64,000 bases of DNA from Aselliscus stoliczkanus (Eukaryota; Chordata; Mammalia; Chiroptera; Hipposideridae), in NCBI GenBank assembly GCA_033961575.1, contig CM066735.1:31701501-31765500 (forward strand). Direction: 5' to 3'. Each line of letters starts with the position of its first letter. Position 1 is the stretch's first letter. The notes under the pieces are model-generated. The model did no database searches. It saw nothing but the letters and a program-made list of their open reading frames with translations, and had not been told where the DNA came from. Positions 23,656 through 36,736 of the stretch are shown one piece after another. The translations under genes were made by a program, and so were the position numbers.

Positions 23656-24183
23656 GCACATTTTCTATTTTTAAAATAAAAAATTACCATGTTTATTACA
23701 TGTAATATGCATATTTTATAACTTAAAAGATATTGCTGAAAGTGAAATCAGTTTTTAAATCCGTACGTAGGTTTAATAGGGCAACATTTTTCTTTTTATT
23801 CTGTTTTTAAAAACTTATTAAATAAACAGTAAGGAACAATCCTTATTAGGAACAATCCTAATATGACTTAAGGAGTGAAAAACTAACCTACCCTGAGCAC
23901 AAAATTGATTTGGTTGATTGTAGTAAGTTGTCTGTTAAGATTTATAGTTAAACCTTTATTCTTTAGTAGCTCATTAAAAGCCCATTCAAAGTCAAAAAAC
24001 AGTGCGTGTACTTGGTCTTTGACATAATCAAAACACAGTATATTAGCAATTGGCTCATTAGATTATGTTGAAAATACTTGCAATTTATTTGGAGAAAGAT
24101 AATCTGAAATTAGCCATGTCACCTAGGAAAAACAAAGTTGTTCTCATTCCCTAAGATCATTATCCATATTTTTTTTACTTTTT

Positions 24184-24616
24184 TAAAGATTTTTATTGGG
24201 GAATTCGGGGAGGGGAACAGCGTTGAGGAACTGGGGAAGGGAAACAGACAAGTTGCTGTCCTTTTGTTCTTCACTCCAGTTGTGGAGGATGTTGCTTCAC
24301 TGGCCCATGTTGGTATCATCATTGTGCTCTTCCTGGGTGAGGCAGATCAGTCACCGGCCTCTGGACGGCTGCACGCAGCGGCGCACGGCAGCTCACACCG
24401 TCTGCCGGCCACTCACTGTAGCCTATGGCAGCCCACTGCAGCAGGGGCTGCAGCTATGTCATCCCAGGGACTCACAGCAGCCCAGCTCCAGGTGGAGCTG
24501 TTGTTCACAATCTTAGCTGCAGAGGGCAGTGTCACTGGTCCTCATATGTGGAATCTGAATCGGGGCCTCTGGCGTCCCAAGCCAGCTCCCAACTAATGTG
24601 CCACTCAGTGGTCCCA
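24184..24616 (-). mobile_element. Long tRNA-headed SINE (family A, long form)
   Basis: Complete long copy from AAAGATTTTTATTGGGG to GTGCCACTCAGTGGTCCC. The target duplication CATTATCCAT is at 24158-24167 and 24619-24628. The antisense strand carries a 152-codon open frame (24138-24596) that is a by-product of the SINE sequence; similar frames recur in other long copies. Confidence 0.85.
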
Positions 24617-24632
24617 ATCATTATCCATTTTA

Positions 24633-24780
24633 TTTTTTAATTTTTTTAGCTGAGCCATCCTGCCACGTGTTGGCAGCTCAACGGCAACTCAGCTCGGCCT
24701 GGCATCGAACTGCCGTTGCTTAGAGCTCAGCTTGCACTCTTGAGCAAACTCTTAACCAATGGAGCCACTCAGCCAGGCCT
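24633..24780 (-). mobile_element. Second tRNA-headed SINE family (family B)
   Basis: The + strand reads T-rich tail, TTTAGCTGAGCCATCCTGCCAC, GTTGGCAGCTCAACGGCAACT, CGAACTGCCGTTGC, then ACTCTTAACCAATGGAGCCACTCAGCCAGGCC (A-box side). Flanked by CATTATCCATTTTA (24619-24632) and CATTACCCATTTTA (24781-24794), the same target used by the preceding SINE. Confidence 0.8.
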
Positions 24781-25299
24781 CATTACCCATTTTAAACGAA
24801 GAAGTCATCAACATCAGAAACTGTTAATGTTGACCTAATTGGAGAGGTTATACCTAATAGCTAGCATGATTCTTAAGCCGCTTGGACTACAAATAATAAG
24901 TGTATTTAAGGAAAAACTTTTTTTTCTGTAAATCTTTAGAAAATTATGAAATTATAAGAAAAAGAGAGATTCACAGTTTTTTGAGATACTGATTAAACAT
25001 GACTGAGTCTATTCAGATATTCTTAGTTTTTATTATTCAGTGATTTCTAGAGATTATAGGCACCTGTTTCTGAAAATTCTTCTTAAATTCTGTATCATTA
25101 ACATCTTAGGAAAATCAAAGCCTGATATTATTGATCTGATTGACTCCTGGGCTAGATACATTCAACCAAAGTAAAGCTAGAAAATGCTTCAGTACACAGT
25201 TATATCAAGGGGCTTTGCCATAAGTACAACATAATCTTGCTGTTGAATATTATGAGGTTAGGTCTAGCTGCTGTAATGCTTGATAGGATTGCTGTCATC

Positions 25300-25490
25300 T
25301 TGCAGCCAGACTCCTTCAGTTTGAACCCTAACTCTAACACTTACTACTAGATTGGTTTGAATTCTGACTCTGTCATTTATTATTAAGTGACTTTAGGCAA
25401 GCTTTCTTCTATCCACATTTTCTTACTCTGTAAATAGGTTGATGTTAACAACCACTGCATAATGTTGTGTGAGAGGGTTTGTTTTGTTTT
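25300..25490 (-). mobile_element. MIR SINE relic
   Basis: Reverse-orientation MIR order: GTTTGAATTCTGACTCTGTCATTTATTA, AGTGACTTTAGGCAAGC, TTTTCTTACTCTGTAAATAGG and ACTGCATAATGTTGTGTGAGAGG. Confidence 0.7.
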
Positions 25491-26671
25491 GATACATAGG
25501 AAGGTTTTTGTGCACATTACCATAAATGCATAATACATGTTAATTATCGTTATTCCTATTGATAACTATCACTGTTTAAATTTAAGTTGACCTTTAAAAA
25601 AATCATTGTTTGACAACTGAATCGCATTTGGTTTAAGCATATTGTCTAAAATAAGTAGATCTAGTATTTTCCAATAAATTTTCAATAACAACTAAGAAAA
25701 AAATACATGTAGACTGAGAGCATGCTGCACTATGTGTTCTATAGCTAACCACATAAATTTGTAAGACTCAGTTACCTAGCTTGAAAATCAGAGGATTTTT
25801 ATAAATATCAAGTAATCAATGCACATGAAAACACTTTGGAAAAGTAATAAACCGCTAATGTATGATATTTCAAAACATTCTTCATCTGTTTATAAATCCA
25901 AGTCTCTTGGTTAAACACATTTATATTTTCATATTTATAAAATTCATAATATTCACTGAGACTAAGAATATATCAAAACAATTTGTAAAAGGCTACTTTG
26001 TTTTTCAATAACATTGTGCATGCTCTTAAGCCCTCCACCCAAGATGTGCCATCTTCTCCCTGAAGAATCCTGGGAATAACTGAAGGGTTTGACATGTTGA
26101 GGAAGGATTAGAATGTGTTGTGACAAGGGATGTAAGATGAGTCCATGCAAATTACATCTGTAGGGAGAGGTGATTCAATGAAGTCCTCGCAGAGTCCATG
26201 ACATTTAATCTGAGTTTTGATGGATGAATAGAGTTTGACATTTGGACAAGGGGAAGAAAGCATACCTGATGGACCTGCGTGCTCAAGGTATGGAGATGTG
26301 AAAGGACCGGAGTGTGTCATAACTACCAAAAATTACATGGGGCATAAATAAAGAATGATAGGGATCATTGCAGATAAGACAAAAATGTATTAGGACTAGA
26401 ATTTAAAAATACGTATTTGTAAAAGTTGCTAAGCCTATTGTTCCCTATAGACAATGGAGGGTTCCTATAATTACCACTAGTGTTGGCCATTTGACTGAGT
26501 TTGTTGGAAGTCTGCAGGTTCAGAGTAAGACCTATGCTGATTCTAGCCCCTTCTTTTCCCCAGACATATATTCAAAATAAACATGAGTGAAATTTGTGTA
26601 AGGAATTTCAATGAAGTTCTGCCTTTCTCCCCTGTGATGTCTACTTTGACTTGATTCTTTTAGGAAAAAAG

Positions 26672-26840
26672 TGAGAATTACCTAATGTATAACACCTAGA
26701 AGCAGAAACGGCATTTATTAAACCTGGTTTTATTATGCATTATTTATTTGTAATAACAACCCTGTAATGTAAATGTTATCATGGATATTTAATGAGCCTA
26801 AGTAACCAGATGAATAGTAAATAGTGGTCTCTTATAATTT
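26672..26840 (+). repeat. Copy 2 of an unclassified repeat pair
   Basis: Direct-orientation relative of 23180-23350, about 3.5 kb away, roughly three-quarters identical by eye. Begins GAGAATTACCTAATGTATAACACCT and ends AGATGAATAGTAAATAGTGG. Confidence 0.5.
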
Positions 26841-27974
26841 TGCACTAAGTTATTAGTCTTCTGTATAATGGCTGGTGCATACCTTTACATGTTATAGTCT
26901 GCCTATTTAAGTGAGAATGAGGACTGATATAATTTGAATTACAAAGTGGACAACAAGAAATCCCTAAGAAGAATAAGGATATTTTTAACATAAGGATTTA
27001 CGAAGGTATGTTCCTTCTAGCCTTCAAACACAGAAAACATGATTTAATACCCATACTATAACAGATTGCAATACTTTTCAATGCTTTCATTAAGTTCCTT
27101 TGAAGTGACATTTTTCTTTAAAATTCATATACCGTTGGTGTTCCATTCTGGCACAAATAATGAAATTTACTCATCCATGAAAATCTAGATTAAGCATCAC
27201 AAAACCATATTTGCTTCAATTTAAAAATAATATTTTCAAACTCTTACTACTTGGAAAACTTATGAGTTGGGAATTTAGAGAGAAATCACAACATCCCCAG
27301 TGGCATTGAGCATCCCACAGCTTGCTGCCCAATACGTATACCCCAGTCTGAGAAGCACAATATTGACGAAAACTAATTCACCTTTCTCTTGTCTTATGGA
27401 CGTGAAACTACTGATGATCTTCTGGCTTCAGTTGTGACTGTAGTAGTTGTGGAGGTTTTGTGTGTGTTTGTTTGTTTTTAATGTCTAAAGAGGAATCTCA
27501 ATCTAATACTTTTGTTCATTCAGTTATTTGTGTATTCAAATGTGAGAGGAGAAATTAAACTGTTAGTGATTCATATGAGAATACAAATAAATAGCATATG
27601 CAGTTTTTGAGAAGAGTGACTGCAAACCTGTATGATGTAAAGGTTGTGGTATTTAATGTTTACAAGATTTTAATATGTTTCCTTGTTAGGATACTACTTT
27701 AGATTTTTCTCACCTGTAACTACTATAAGAAAGGAAAATTTCTTGTCAAAATATTAATAATCACTTCATTTTAATAAATAAAATAATGCTACATTTATAG
27801 AAATCTTTTCTCATAATTTCAACAAGATCTACTTGTATGGATAAATGGAAATCTAAATTGAATGTCATTCAGTTTACTACTGTCAAGTAGTAAATGTTTG
27901 TTTCTGTTTTGAAAAATGTGCTTAGTTCAAAAAGGTATAAGAAGGTAAAAAGACAAAATAAAAATTTCAGTTAA

Positions 27975-28075
27975 ATTCAGAAAGGGAGGTTAAGAATTTA
28001 AGGTGTTTGTCCAAGGTAACTTAGCTAGTAAGTCTTAGAGGTGACCTGTTTGACTCAGAAGCCCATGATCTTAGT
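27975..28075 (+). mobile_element. MIR fragment
   Basis: AGGTTAAGAATTTAAGGTG, GTCCAAGGTAACTTAGCTAGTAAGT and TGACTCAGAAGCCCATGATC follow the MIR 3' half (GGTTAAGT..CAAGGTCACACAGCTAGTAAGT). Confidence 0.6.
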
Positions 28076-29307
28076 GTTCTCTGCTTACTTCCCAAATTAG
28101 ATTGAATTTTTCTAAAAGTAAATAACTTGAGTCTCTAAACATTTGGAGTGAAATAATAGCTCTACAATAAAGGAAAACACCTACATTTCCTATGTTCTGT
28201 TCATAGACAGGAAAGCCTACAAATATAATGGCAAACTGTAAATAATTGAAAAAAGTTACCTTTTTAGCTATATTATAACATTTTAATATCACTTATTCAA
28301 TAAGTCTCTATGAAATTGCCTCTCACATTTGTTTCCCTACTGTGTTAGGCAATTGTGATTTAAAGACCAATATTTAAGGCCTGCACGTAGCAGACAAAGC
28401 ATAATCAACCAAGGACAATATGGTGCCTGCACAGTGTAAGGAACGCATATTTCTTTCTTTTGTTCTACCCTTCTCTCCAAAGAGTTTCTATGTGGTGATT
28501 CATGAGAGCTACTCCAGTTTTGCTGGAACATTCATCCTAGTTACTGGGAAGAGGGTAAAAGGAGAAAGGGAGGATGGGATATTTTCTGGGTTCAACATAG
28601 GAAGTTGTACACAGCAATTTCACTCATATCTTTATGGCCAGGACTTAGTGACATGAGTTCACAGAGTTACAAAGTGGTTGGGAAATCTTTAGCTGTGCAT
28701 CCATCTTAAAGTGGAGGTTCTATCACTAACACAAGGAGATCCATAACAACATTACTCTTTTACAATATTTATAGAGAAAAAGGCCAAATATGAGAAGCTT
28801 AATAACCTCAAGAATGTTTAAGAAGAGAGAAAAAGCTTATACTATTAAAAAAATCTTTAAATATAGGCCAAGAGTTTTGGTATTTCTGTTTATATCTTAA
28901 TATTGCTGACCTCTCGTTTTGAGCTCAGGATGCTTAAATGGAAAAAAAAAAATGGCAGTCTTCCTAGTTTTGTTCATTAAATACTTGTAAGACTATTTTG
29001 GTGATAGTTCTTTGATAAAAAGTGTACAAAGAGCCTTATTTTATAGCGGTAAGAAGACATGCACATCTCTATCTTTCATAGTTGAAATTGAAAGTATACT
29101 TTTTAAGATAAGTATAAGAAATAGAAGAGAGAATTACAAAAATCGATCCCATTTTACAAATAATGACAACTTGAAATGATTTGTGGCATAAATGCTAGGA
29201 TTCATATGGTATTACTGAATGCCCCAATTCATTGTTTGGAAAAAAATCTCATGTATATTAAGTGTGCTTTTGGGTTACCTGCTAACTAATTAAAACAGCC
29301 ACTTTCA

Positions 29308-29745
29308 GGCCAGCCAAGTGGCGCATTGGTTAAGAGCTGGCTTGGGATGCCAGCAGCCCCGGTTTGGATCCCGTATGAAGGCCAGTGACACTGCCCTCTA
29401 CAGCTAACAACAGCTCCACCTGGAGCTGGGCTGTACCAGCCCGGCGACGGTGTAGGCTGCAGCCCCTGCTGCAGTGGGCTGACATAGACTACAGTGAGTG
29501 GCCGGCAGCCAGCGTGAGCTCAATAGCTGCTGTGAGCGGCCTCGGCAGCCAGTGACTGATCTGCCTCATCCGGGAAGAGCACAATGACGATACCAACATG
29601 GGCCAGTGAAGCAACGGCCTGTGCAACTAGATTGAAGAACAAAAGGACAGCAACTTGTCTGTTCCCCTTCCCCGATTCCTCAATGCTGTTCCCTGTCCCC
29701 CAATTCCCCAATAAAATCTTTAATAAAAAAAAAAAATAAAACATA
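29308..29745 (+). mobile_element. Long tRNA-headed SINE (family A, long form), best reference copy
   Basis: Sense copy with a perfect 16-bp target duplication AAAACAGCCACTTTCA (29292-29307 and 29746-29761). Box A-like TGGCGCATTGG lies at 29319-29329 and box B-like GGTTTGGATCC at 29361-29371. A GC-rich body of about 300 bp follows, then a tail with AATAAA (29710-29715) and TCTTT (29717-29721) before poly-A. The combination of a polyadenylation signal and a Pol III terminator is typical of T+ class SINEs. Confidence 0.9.
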
Positions 29746-29761
29746 AAAACAGCCACTTTCA

Positions 29762-32532
29762 TGAATCTGACTATATTTTATGTGCTTTGTATAAATTGTC
29801 ACGTGCACAGTCTATTTTTTTCTTTCTCATATTTATCTACATCCTTATCTATATTTGCTGGTTAAAAGTGGACCAAAACTAAAACAATTCTATTCATATC
29901 ACTTTTGTCAGAATTACTATTTGAATAGAATAACTAATGGATTGAAGTTGGCTGTTATAGAACGGCACAATTGGAACACAATTTGATGAAAATTATATTG
30001 TCTCGATTGTACAGGCAGGATATGGCATCTAACACTTAATGCCATAATAAATTGACTTTTTGAATTAGGCCAACAAGCTAGTTCTAATAATGGTCATACA
30101 ATTATAAGATATCATTTACTTCCCTATGATTTAATAAAGTGCATTTATTTCTTTGAAGCCAGAATATACTGAGTTGACCAAACGATCAATAAATCCTGGC
30201 CTATACGTGAAATAAATTTTATAAAGTTAAACAAAGGTGAAGAAACGTAATTATACCCCTTGATCTTAGTATGATATATGGCAGTGAGAAATTGCTCTGT
30301 AGAAGTCATACCTAAATCATATCATTAATTGGGTTTATTCTGGGAATGTCTCCAGGTACAACTCTAAATTTCTTTAGTCATGATCGTTAAAAGCTATTCT
30401 AGTTTAAATTTAGTTCTTCTGCTATGCAGCTAAGTTTGAGTATGCTACAAAGCTACTAGGTGAAATGTTGGGTTTCAGTTTCCAAAATGGGAGAAATAAC
30501 CCCACCTTAGTAGTTATTTAAAAGAAGTAAAATAAATGTGGATTCTTCTATGTCAGGAAATATGTTTTTAATATGGACATCTATGCAAGAATACATTTTT
30601 ATGTTTTATTTATTACATATGTTTACACAAATATGTCTACTAATTAGATAGTATCACTCGTGCAAAACCAGATCGGCATTTATTTTGAGCTCTTTATTTC
30701 CCGTAATGGTTGGGATTTCAATTGAAGTAGTACAGCAGATAAGTTAAAATATGAGAAGCTTAATTATCAGTCCTCATATTTTTCTCCTCAACTCCCATAT
30801 GTTTAGTGGACTTTTTGGATGCACATGATTTGCCATACATTGTTCTTTTAAAGGACCTAGAAAAACATTGTGGTAATTGTCATCATCATCATCATCGTCA
30901 GATGACATAACTTTTTTTGTTAAATAACTTTTCTACTAAAATGCTATAAAAATGTACAGCTATTAATTTGTTACTCCTACTAGAAAAGCAATAATGGATA
31001 CAACATAATTTTGATTTTCAAATCTTATGTGTTCTTACTTAATTCTTAAAGAATGCATTTTTATTTTTCCTCCCCTGACCTTTTTTTAACCTTTCTCTTC
31101 AATGTGCTTGCATTCTCGCTCTTGCTCCCTGCTTTTCTCTCCATTGTGCCTTCAAGGAGAAATTGCCAGTATCCCAAGGAAGAAATTTTATTCAGCCCAA
31201 TTGTCTCAGTGTTTGATAAGAAGCTTTAATAAACTATGCAGCAAGAGTTAAAATTAAGTCATTTAATTATAGCTGATGTATCTATGTGGAGCCACAGTAG
31301 GGTGGCTTCTGCAAAAGGGCTGTATTTTGGGTGAAATACTGAGAGCTATGCCAAGAGGATATATTTTACTTTTTGTCAATTACAAGTCCCAGGTATTTTG
31401 CTTTTAATAAAATAAATAACTGTTATATGTTATATTTAATATGAAGTGAGTTATAACTTGGCTGAATTCCCAACTTGTTTTCTCACCTTCCAAGGTTAGA
31501 AATTCAAGGTTGCTATGTGGGATCCTGGGTGATGGTGAAATCAACAGCTCCAGGGGACAGTTTACATCATTTGACCTCTTGCTCCTTAATATCTGCATAT
31601 TATTTGATGATTTTACTATTTTTACCTGTTATCAGTAATAATATTATATGTATGTTATTAAAGTAAAATTGTTTAAGTATGAAATGTATGAAAAAGGTAT
31701 TTATTGAGAGTGTCGTATGGTGAATCTAAATGACAGATGGAGTCCATTGCCTTTTCAATATCGCGTTCCTTGCTGTATTTCGTAGTTAGCAATTTCAACC
31801 TGTGGATTTAGTTGTTAATGAAATCAATATGGTGTCTTTAAACAATACAATATGAAGAGAATGTTTCATAAATAATTGCATTGTACCTGTTTCAGTGAAA
31901 TTGACTAGATTGATCCTTTATATTTTCCCTATGTATTTAGGCAAGGAGTAGATAACATTGTATTTCTTTGAATACATAGAAATTTCTAAGCTGATCATCC
32001 ACTTTCAGCTGGATTTCAATCCATCAAGTAGATCAATCCCCTTTATACTTCTTCCTTTGCATCCTGAATTTTCAGACAGGCAGTGATTATTGGAAAATGC
32101 TTCATTGTATTTAACTGATACCTACTGAGCAAATTCCATGTGTTGGTGCTGCATTTGCCTTTTGGGGAAATAGAAGAATATACTTCTTTGTCCATATAAT
32201 AATTATACAAATATTTAAAGGCATGTATTATACCTCCTGTTTTCTAAGCCATTCAATGTTAAAAATACACCATCCATACACCACACCAGATTGAATAATA
32301 TGCATAGTTGTTTTTTTCTTTTTTTGCGTTTTTAGTAATTATAAAGTGTTCCTTATTTGTAAGATTTTTCTAAAGAGAGATTATTTCTCTTTAAAGTAAA
32401 ACTATAAAAATACTCAGAATTTAGACGTGAATATACATATACTAAGTATAGAAGAGCACAGAGAAGAAGGGATATCATCATCTCTTGATGGTTTCATCAT
32501 CCTGTAATAACCATGGTTATTTGTATTTGCTC
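29762..32532. other. Unique intronic sequence
   Basis: AT-rich, with a short (CAT)n at about 30881-30896. No exon, RNA gene or clear repeat family recognised. Confidence 0.4.
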
Positions 32533-32552
32533 TTAAAATTATTAGTATTTTT

Positions 32553-32688
32553 TAATTTTAATTTTTATTTTTAGCTGAGCCATCCTGCCACCTGTTGGCA
32601 GCTCAGCGGCTGCTCAGTTTGGGCTGGGAATCCAACCGGCAACCCTGTTGCTCAGAGCTTGCACTTTTGAGCTCGCTTGGCTGGCCCC
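32553..32688 (-). mobile_element. SINE family B copy
   Basis: Shares TTTAGCTGAGCCATCCTGCCAC and TTGGCAGCTCAGCGGC with the copy at 24633. It is shortened near the head (GAGCTCGCTTGGCTGGCC, missing part of the A-box side). TAAAATTATTA flanks are at 32534 onward and 32689 onward. Confidence 0.78.
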
Positions 32689-32718
32689 TAAAATTATTAT
32701 TTTTAATTCCATACATGC

Positions 32719-33106
32719 TGTAACAGGGAACAGACCCTGAAAGTTGAGTGCTGGAGTTTTATCGGGGGGTGTTTGTAAGAACACCTGTCAGGGGTGAAGG
32801 GAACAGGGCTGGGCAGAGGCAGAAGCTGACCTGGAATTACCTTGCAACTGAAGCCTCAGCTAATGATTTGAGGAACTGTGGAGCTGACGTGACACTTCAG
32901 AACTGAACCATATGAGGCATGGGGCTAGGCCTTTGACTAATCTTTGGATGTGGGCTGGGGCCAGGGATGGGGTGTAACCATGGGTAAGACTGCCTCTGGC
33001 AGAAGGCAGTGTCTGCACAGCGACTCACCTATATGCCATCAGCAGCAACACACCTCTTAGCTGGGGAGTGAGTGTCATGTCCTGAAGAGGCATCAGGGAA
33101 GCACAC
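32719..33106 (-). mobile_element. Possible solo LTR (unclassified)
   Basis: A GC-rich island in AT-rich DNA starting TGTAACAGGGAACAGACCC. On the minus strand the end would read GATAAAACTCCAGCACTC..AGGGTCTGTTCCCTGTTACA, like the polyadenylation and 3' end of a retroviral LTR. No convincing target duplication was found, and the family is unknown. Confidence 0.35.
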
Positions 33107-33883
33107 ATCTGCACAAATACATTTAGCAATTTAGAGATGATAATTCATGTCCTTCTTTGACATTTTTTTACACTTAAATTTTGTGACTTAATGAATTAGG
33201 AATATCTGGTAGCTTTAATTGTTATGATTCGGTTTTCTGAGAATTCTATATAAATAATGATTATTTCAAGTATTCTAAAATATACCAATGGGCAACGTGG
33301 TATGAATTATGAGATCTTTTTCATAAAAAATGAAGAATATTTTTAGGTACTCTCTAATATGTTCTCTATGCCTTCTTAAATCAAGGGACACAATTTAGGG
33401 CTATATAGATCTGAATAAATAGGATTGAAATATATTACTTTTACTCTGACGTGTTACATTAGAGTCAGTGGTTGAGATGAGTTTTATAAGCCATGTTTGT
33501 CACTGGACAAAGTCACCACTTGACTGGGCTACTATCTCAATGGTCAAATTCAAACTATGATTCTTAGAGATAGTGCTGGGCAAAGAGGTGAGGTGGGATT
33601 GGTTATGAGATTCAGAGCACAGACCCTTAAGAGACCTAAAAGAGGGTTCAAAAAGAAAAAAAAGAAAATCACAAGTAAAAGCAAACAAAGAAGCTACCGT
33701 CTTTCTTAATTTTTATCTTTCTTATGTAAATAGCATGTGCAAAATTCTAATAGTAGATTCGAGTCTGCCATTATATCAACTAAATGCAGATTTTGATACT
33801 TCTGTATCTATTTGGAAATTTGGTCATTTTAAAGATGGGTGTGGACTGATTTGATTAGGAATATCCATAAATCCTCCATTTTT

Positions 33884-33983
33884 TTTTGAGGGCAGTGTCA
33901 CTGGCCCTCATATGTGGGACCGAACTGGGGCCGCTGGCTTCCCAAGCCAGCTCTTAACCACTGCGCCCCTCGGCCGGCCCCCT
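33884..33983 (-). mobile_element. Short tRNA-headed SINE (family A, short form)
   Basis: T-run, GAGGGCAGTGTCACTGGCCC and a head ending CCCCTCGGCCGGCC. Flanked by AATCCTCCATTTTT (33870-33883) and AATTCTCCATTTTT (33984-33997). Confidence 0.85.
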
Positions 33984-34277
33984 AATTCTCCATTTTTAAA
34001 GGAATCTCTAAGTTCAACATGGTATGAGTTCATTTATTCCTCCAGAAACCTCTGAAACATGTAGAACCAAACTGCTGGACAGCTGGACAGGGTTGTCACT
34101 TAGCAGGGTCACATGCTGTTTTAGGCATGCTAGTTTGACTTTAGGGATTGTGACATAGATTTCCACAGAAATATGTTTGTTGTTATTTTTTTAATGCTAA
34201 GTAAGAAGGAGGTGTTTATGATGGTGATAATAAGACCAAATGGATCTCATGTTTGCCTTGTTTTGATATTTCTTATT

Positions 34278-34703
34278 ATTTATTTATTTATTTATTTTAA
34301 AGATTTTACTGGGGAATTGGGGGAGGGGAACAGACAAGTTGCTGTCTTTTTGTTCTTCAGTCTAGTTGTGGAGGACGTTGCTTCACTGGTCCATGTTGGT
34401 ATCGTCATTGCGCTCTTCCCGGATGAGGCAGATCGGTCACCGGCCTCTAGATGGTCGCTCACCACAGCTATTGGCAGCTCACACTGGCTGCCCGCCACTC
34501 ACTGTAGCCTATGGCAACCCACTGCAGCAGGGCCTGCAGCCCACACCGTCGCAGAGGCTCGCACAGCCCAGCTCCAGGTGGAGCTGTTGTTCACCATCTT
34601 AGCTGTAGAGGGCAGTGTCACTGGCCCTCATACATGGGATCTGAACTGGGGCCGCTGGCATCCCAAAACCAGCTCTTAACCAATGCGCCACTCGGCCGGC
34701 CCC
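34278..34703 (-). mobile_element. Long tRNA-headed SINE (family A, long form)
   Basis: Tail AAAGATTTTACTGGGG to head end CCACTCGGCCGGCC. Perfect duplication TGATATTTCTTATT at 34264-34277 and 34704-34717. The 168-codon + frame across it (34173-34679) is antisense to the SINE and not a gene. Confidence 0.88.
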
Positions 34704-35363
34704 TGATATTTCTTATTTTTAAGAGTAAAGTATATTTTCTAGATCCCTATTTCGATGATAACTGGCTATACATATTCATGATCTGATTCCAGACACATGA
34801 GAAGGGATTAAGAAAAGACATGGCACATAAATTTAAAAATGCATAGTGTGAAATAACAATGAGCCAAACACAAATGAATATAAGATCTTTCTTGAGATAA
34901 GCTGTCTCACCATCTTAGTGCAAAGCCATTCAGAGATCTTCCTGCAGCTAAAAGAGTTGGGAGTCAGTAATAGATTCAGGTCTTCTGCAGTTTGAATCAA
35001 CCTCTTGTGGATGGTCATGAGGAAAGGAGTATTTGTTTTAAGGATCAGGATGCTTTTTGCAAAAGCCTTTTGGGGGCTCACTTCATTTAGTATGTTTATT
35101 TTTCAATCATTCCCTTGAATGATAACATGCATTAGGTAAACTTGAGACTGGATAATAGCTAATTTGTTATGAAAACTTATGTTCTTCCTGTTTCTTACCT
35201 ATTTTATTAAATGACTTATAGAAATGCATTGCCACTTTGGCTTGATTTTTTTTTCTCAATAAAAGCAGTTAAGACATTATAGTACAACCTTCAAATAATT
35301 TTAAAAAGATTTAACTTTCATTAAATTTAAAATTAATGAACTATAGATTTCTCACACTAAATT

Positions 35364-35674
35364 ATCTTTTACTTTTTTTAAAATTAAAGTTTATCAGTGT
35401 TACAATATTAGTAGAGTTACGTAGGTTTCAGGTGTACAATTCTGTAATACATCATCCAGATATTACATTGTGTGTTCACCACCCAGAGTCAGCCCTCCTT
35501 TCATCATTATATATTTGATCCCTTTTCCCCTCATCTACCATCCCTCTCCCTGCTCTGGTAACCACTCAACTCTTGTCTGTTTCTATGAGTTTTTGTTTCT
35601 TCATTTGTTTTTCTTGTGCCTTTGTTGTTTTCAGTTTTATATTCATGTAATTTCACTGATATGTGGTATATAAA
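35364..35674 (-). mobile_element. 5'-truncated L1 3'UTR, about 310 bp
   Basis: Contains TAGGTTTCAGGTGTACAATTCTGTAATACATCATC, CCATCCCTCTCCCTGCTCTGGTAACCACTCAA, CTATGAGTTTTTGTTTCTTCATTTGTTTTTC and CTGATATGTGGTATATAAA, the reverse of an L1 3'UTR. Target duplication TCTCACACT(A/C)AATT at 35350 and 35675. Confidence 0.8.
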
Positions 35675-36059
35675 TCTCACACTCAATTTTCAATAGTAGT
35701 TTATTTTCACTTTTCTTATAATTTCACTTACCTTATAAATAATAGCCTAAGATTTAATACATCATACATTAAAGTATATACATTTAAATTAAACTCTAAA
35801 TGTCGTGGGTGTTAATCATATCTGTTTTGCCTTAATTATAATGTTTGAAAAGCCTTGAGTGTATCTGTAGATCTGTGAAATGGAAATCAGTGAATTTATA
35901 AAGTTGTACACAATTTTGCCCTTTGGGTAGACTTGTATCTTAATTTGATATTTCTTAAAGTAACTTAGCAGCATGCATGAAAGCCTTTAAAAATGTGTAA
36001 AATGCTTCATCCCAAGATTTGAGGTTCCAGATTAGGCAATTTTCATGGTCGTACACACT

Positions 36060-36679
36060 TTTCCCAAGTGTGGCACACATACCGTAAGGTGACCCCCAGT
36101 GAGTCACACTCTGTATAAGCCTTTACACTCTTGAGTGCAAGTGGCAACTGTGATGTGTTCTCTTCAGTAACATGTGGGAGAGGTAGTGGAGTGTCACTCC
36201 TGTGACTAGGTTAGGTTATGTGGCAGCAGTGATAGGCAAGTCTCTCTTGTGATGACCTTACATCACGTAAGACTCCATCTTAGATCACAGCAGGGGGAGA
36301 TTCTCCTGCAGGCCTTGAGGAGGTAATCTCTGGGATGTGAGAGGGCCTCCCAGAAGGTCATCTAGCAAGGGGCTGTGAGGGGCCTCTGAGAGTCCAGAGT
36401 GGACCCTGTGGACAGCCAGTTGGGAAAGAAGGACTTCAGTCCTACGAGAGCAAGGAACCAAATCCTGCCACATCAAAGCTTGGAAAAGGACCCTGAGCAC
36501 CAGGAAGGCTACATCTGCCAATACCTTGATTGCAGCCTTTTGATACCCTGACATGAGGACCTAGGGAAGCTGTGCCCAGATTTCTAACACATAGATACTG
36601 TAAGATTAATAAATGTATGTTGTTTTAAACTGCCAAGTTTGTAGAAAATGTGTCACACAGTGATAGATAACTAATATGC
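36060..36679 (+). mobile_element. MaLR (MLT1-type) LTR
   Basis: Ends with the typical MLT1 3' order: GACCTAGGGAAGCTGTGCCC, GATTTCTAACACATAGATACTGTAAGATTAATAAATG (polyadenylation signal), TTGTTTTAAACTGCCAAGTTTGTAG and GATAGATAACTAATA. Upstream is GC-richer LTR-like sequence. The minus-strand 89-codon frame inside is chance. The 5' boundary is approximate. Confidence 0.7.
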
Positions 36680-36736
36680 CAAAGATGTTAGTTATATAAT
36701 AGCAGTTTTATATAGTTCATAAAGAAAACACAAGTG

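Noticed and set aside
24138..24596. 152-codon frame with a peptide (QVAVLLFF..VVEDVASLAHVGI) that recurs elsewhere
   Set aside because: The same peptide recurs at 34173-34679, 29520-29762, 36758-37063 and 39555-39779 because all are translations of the long SINE; not a protein family.
30881..30900. Short CAT repeat and other tandem motifs as a possible CRISPR-like array
   Set aside because: No regularly spaced repeats with unique spacers; the window is eukaryotic, and these are simple repeats.
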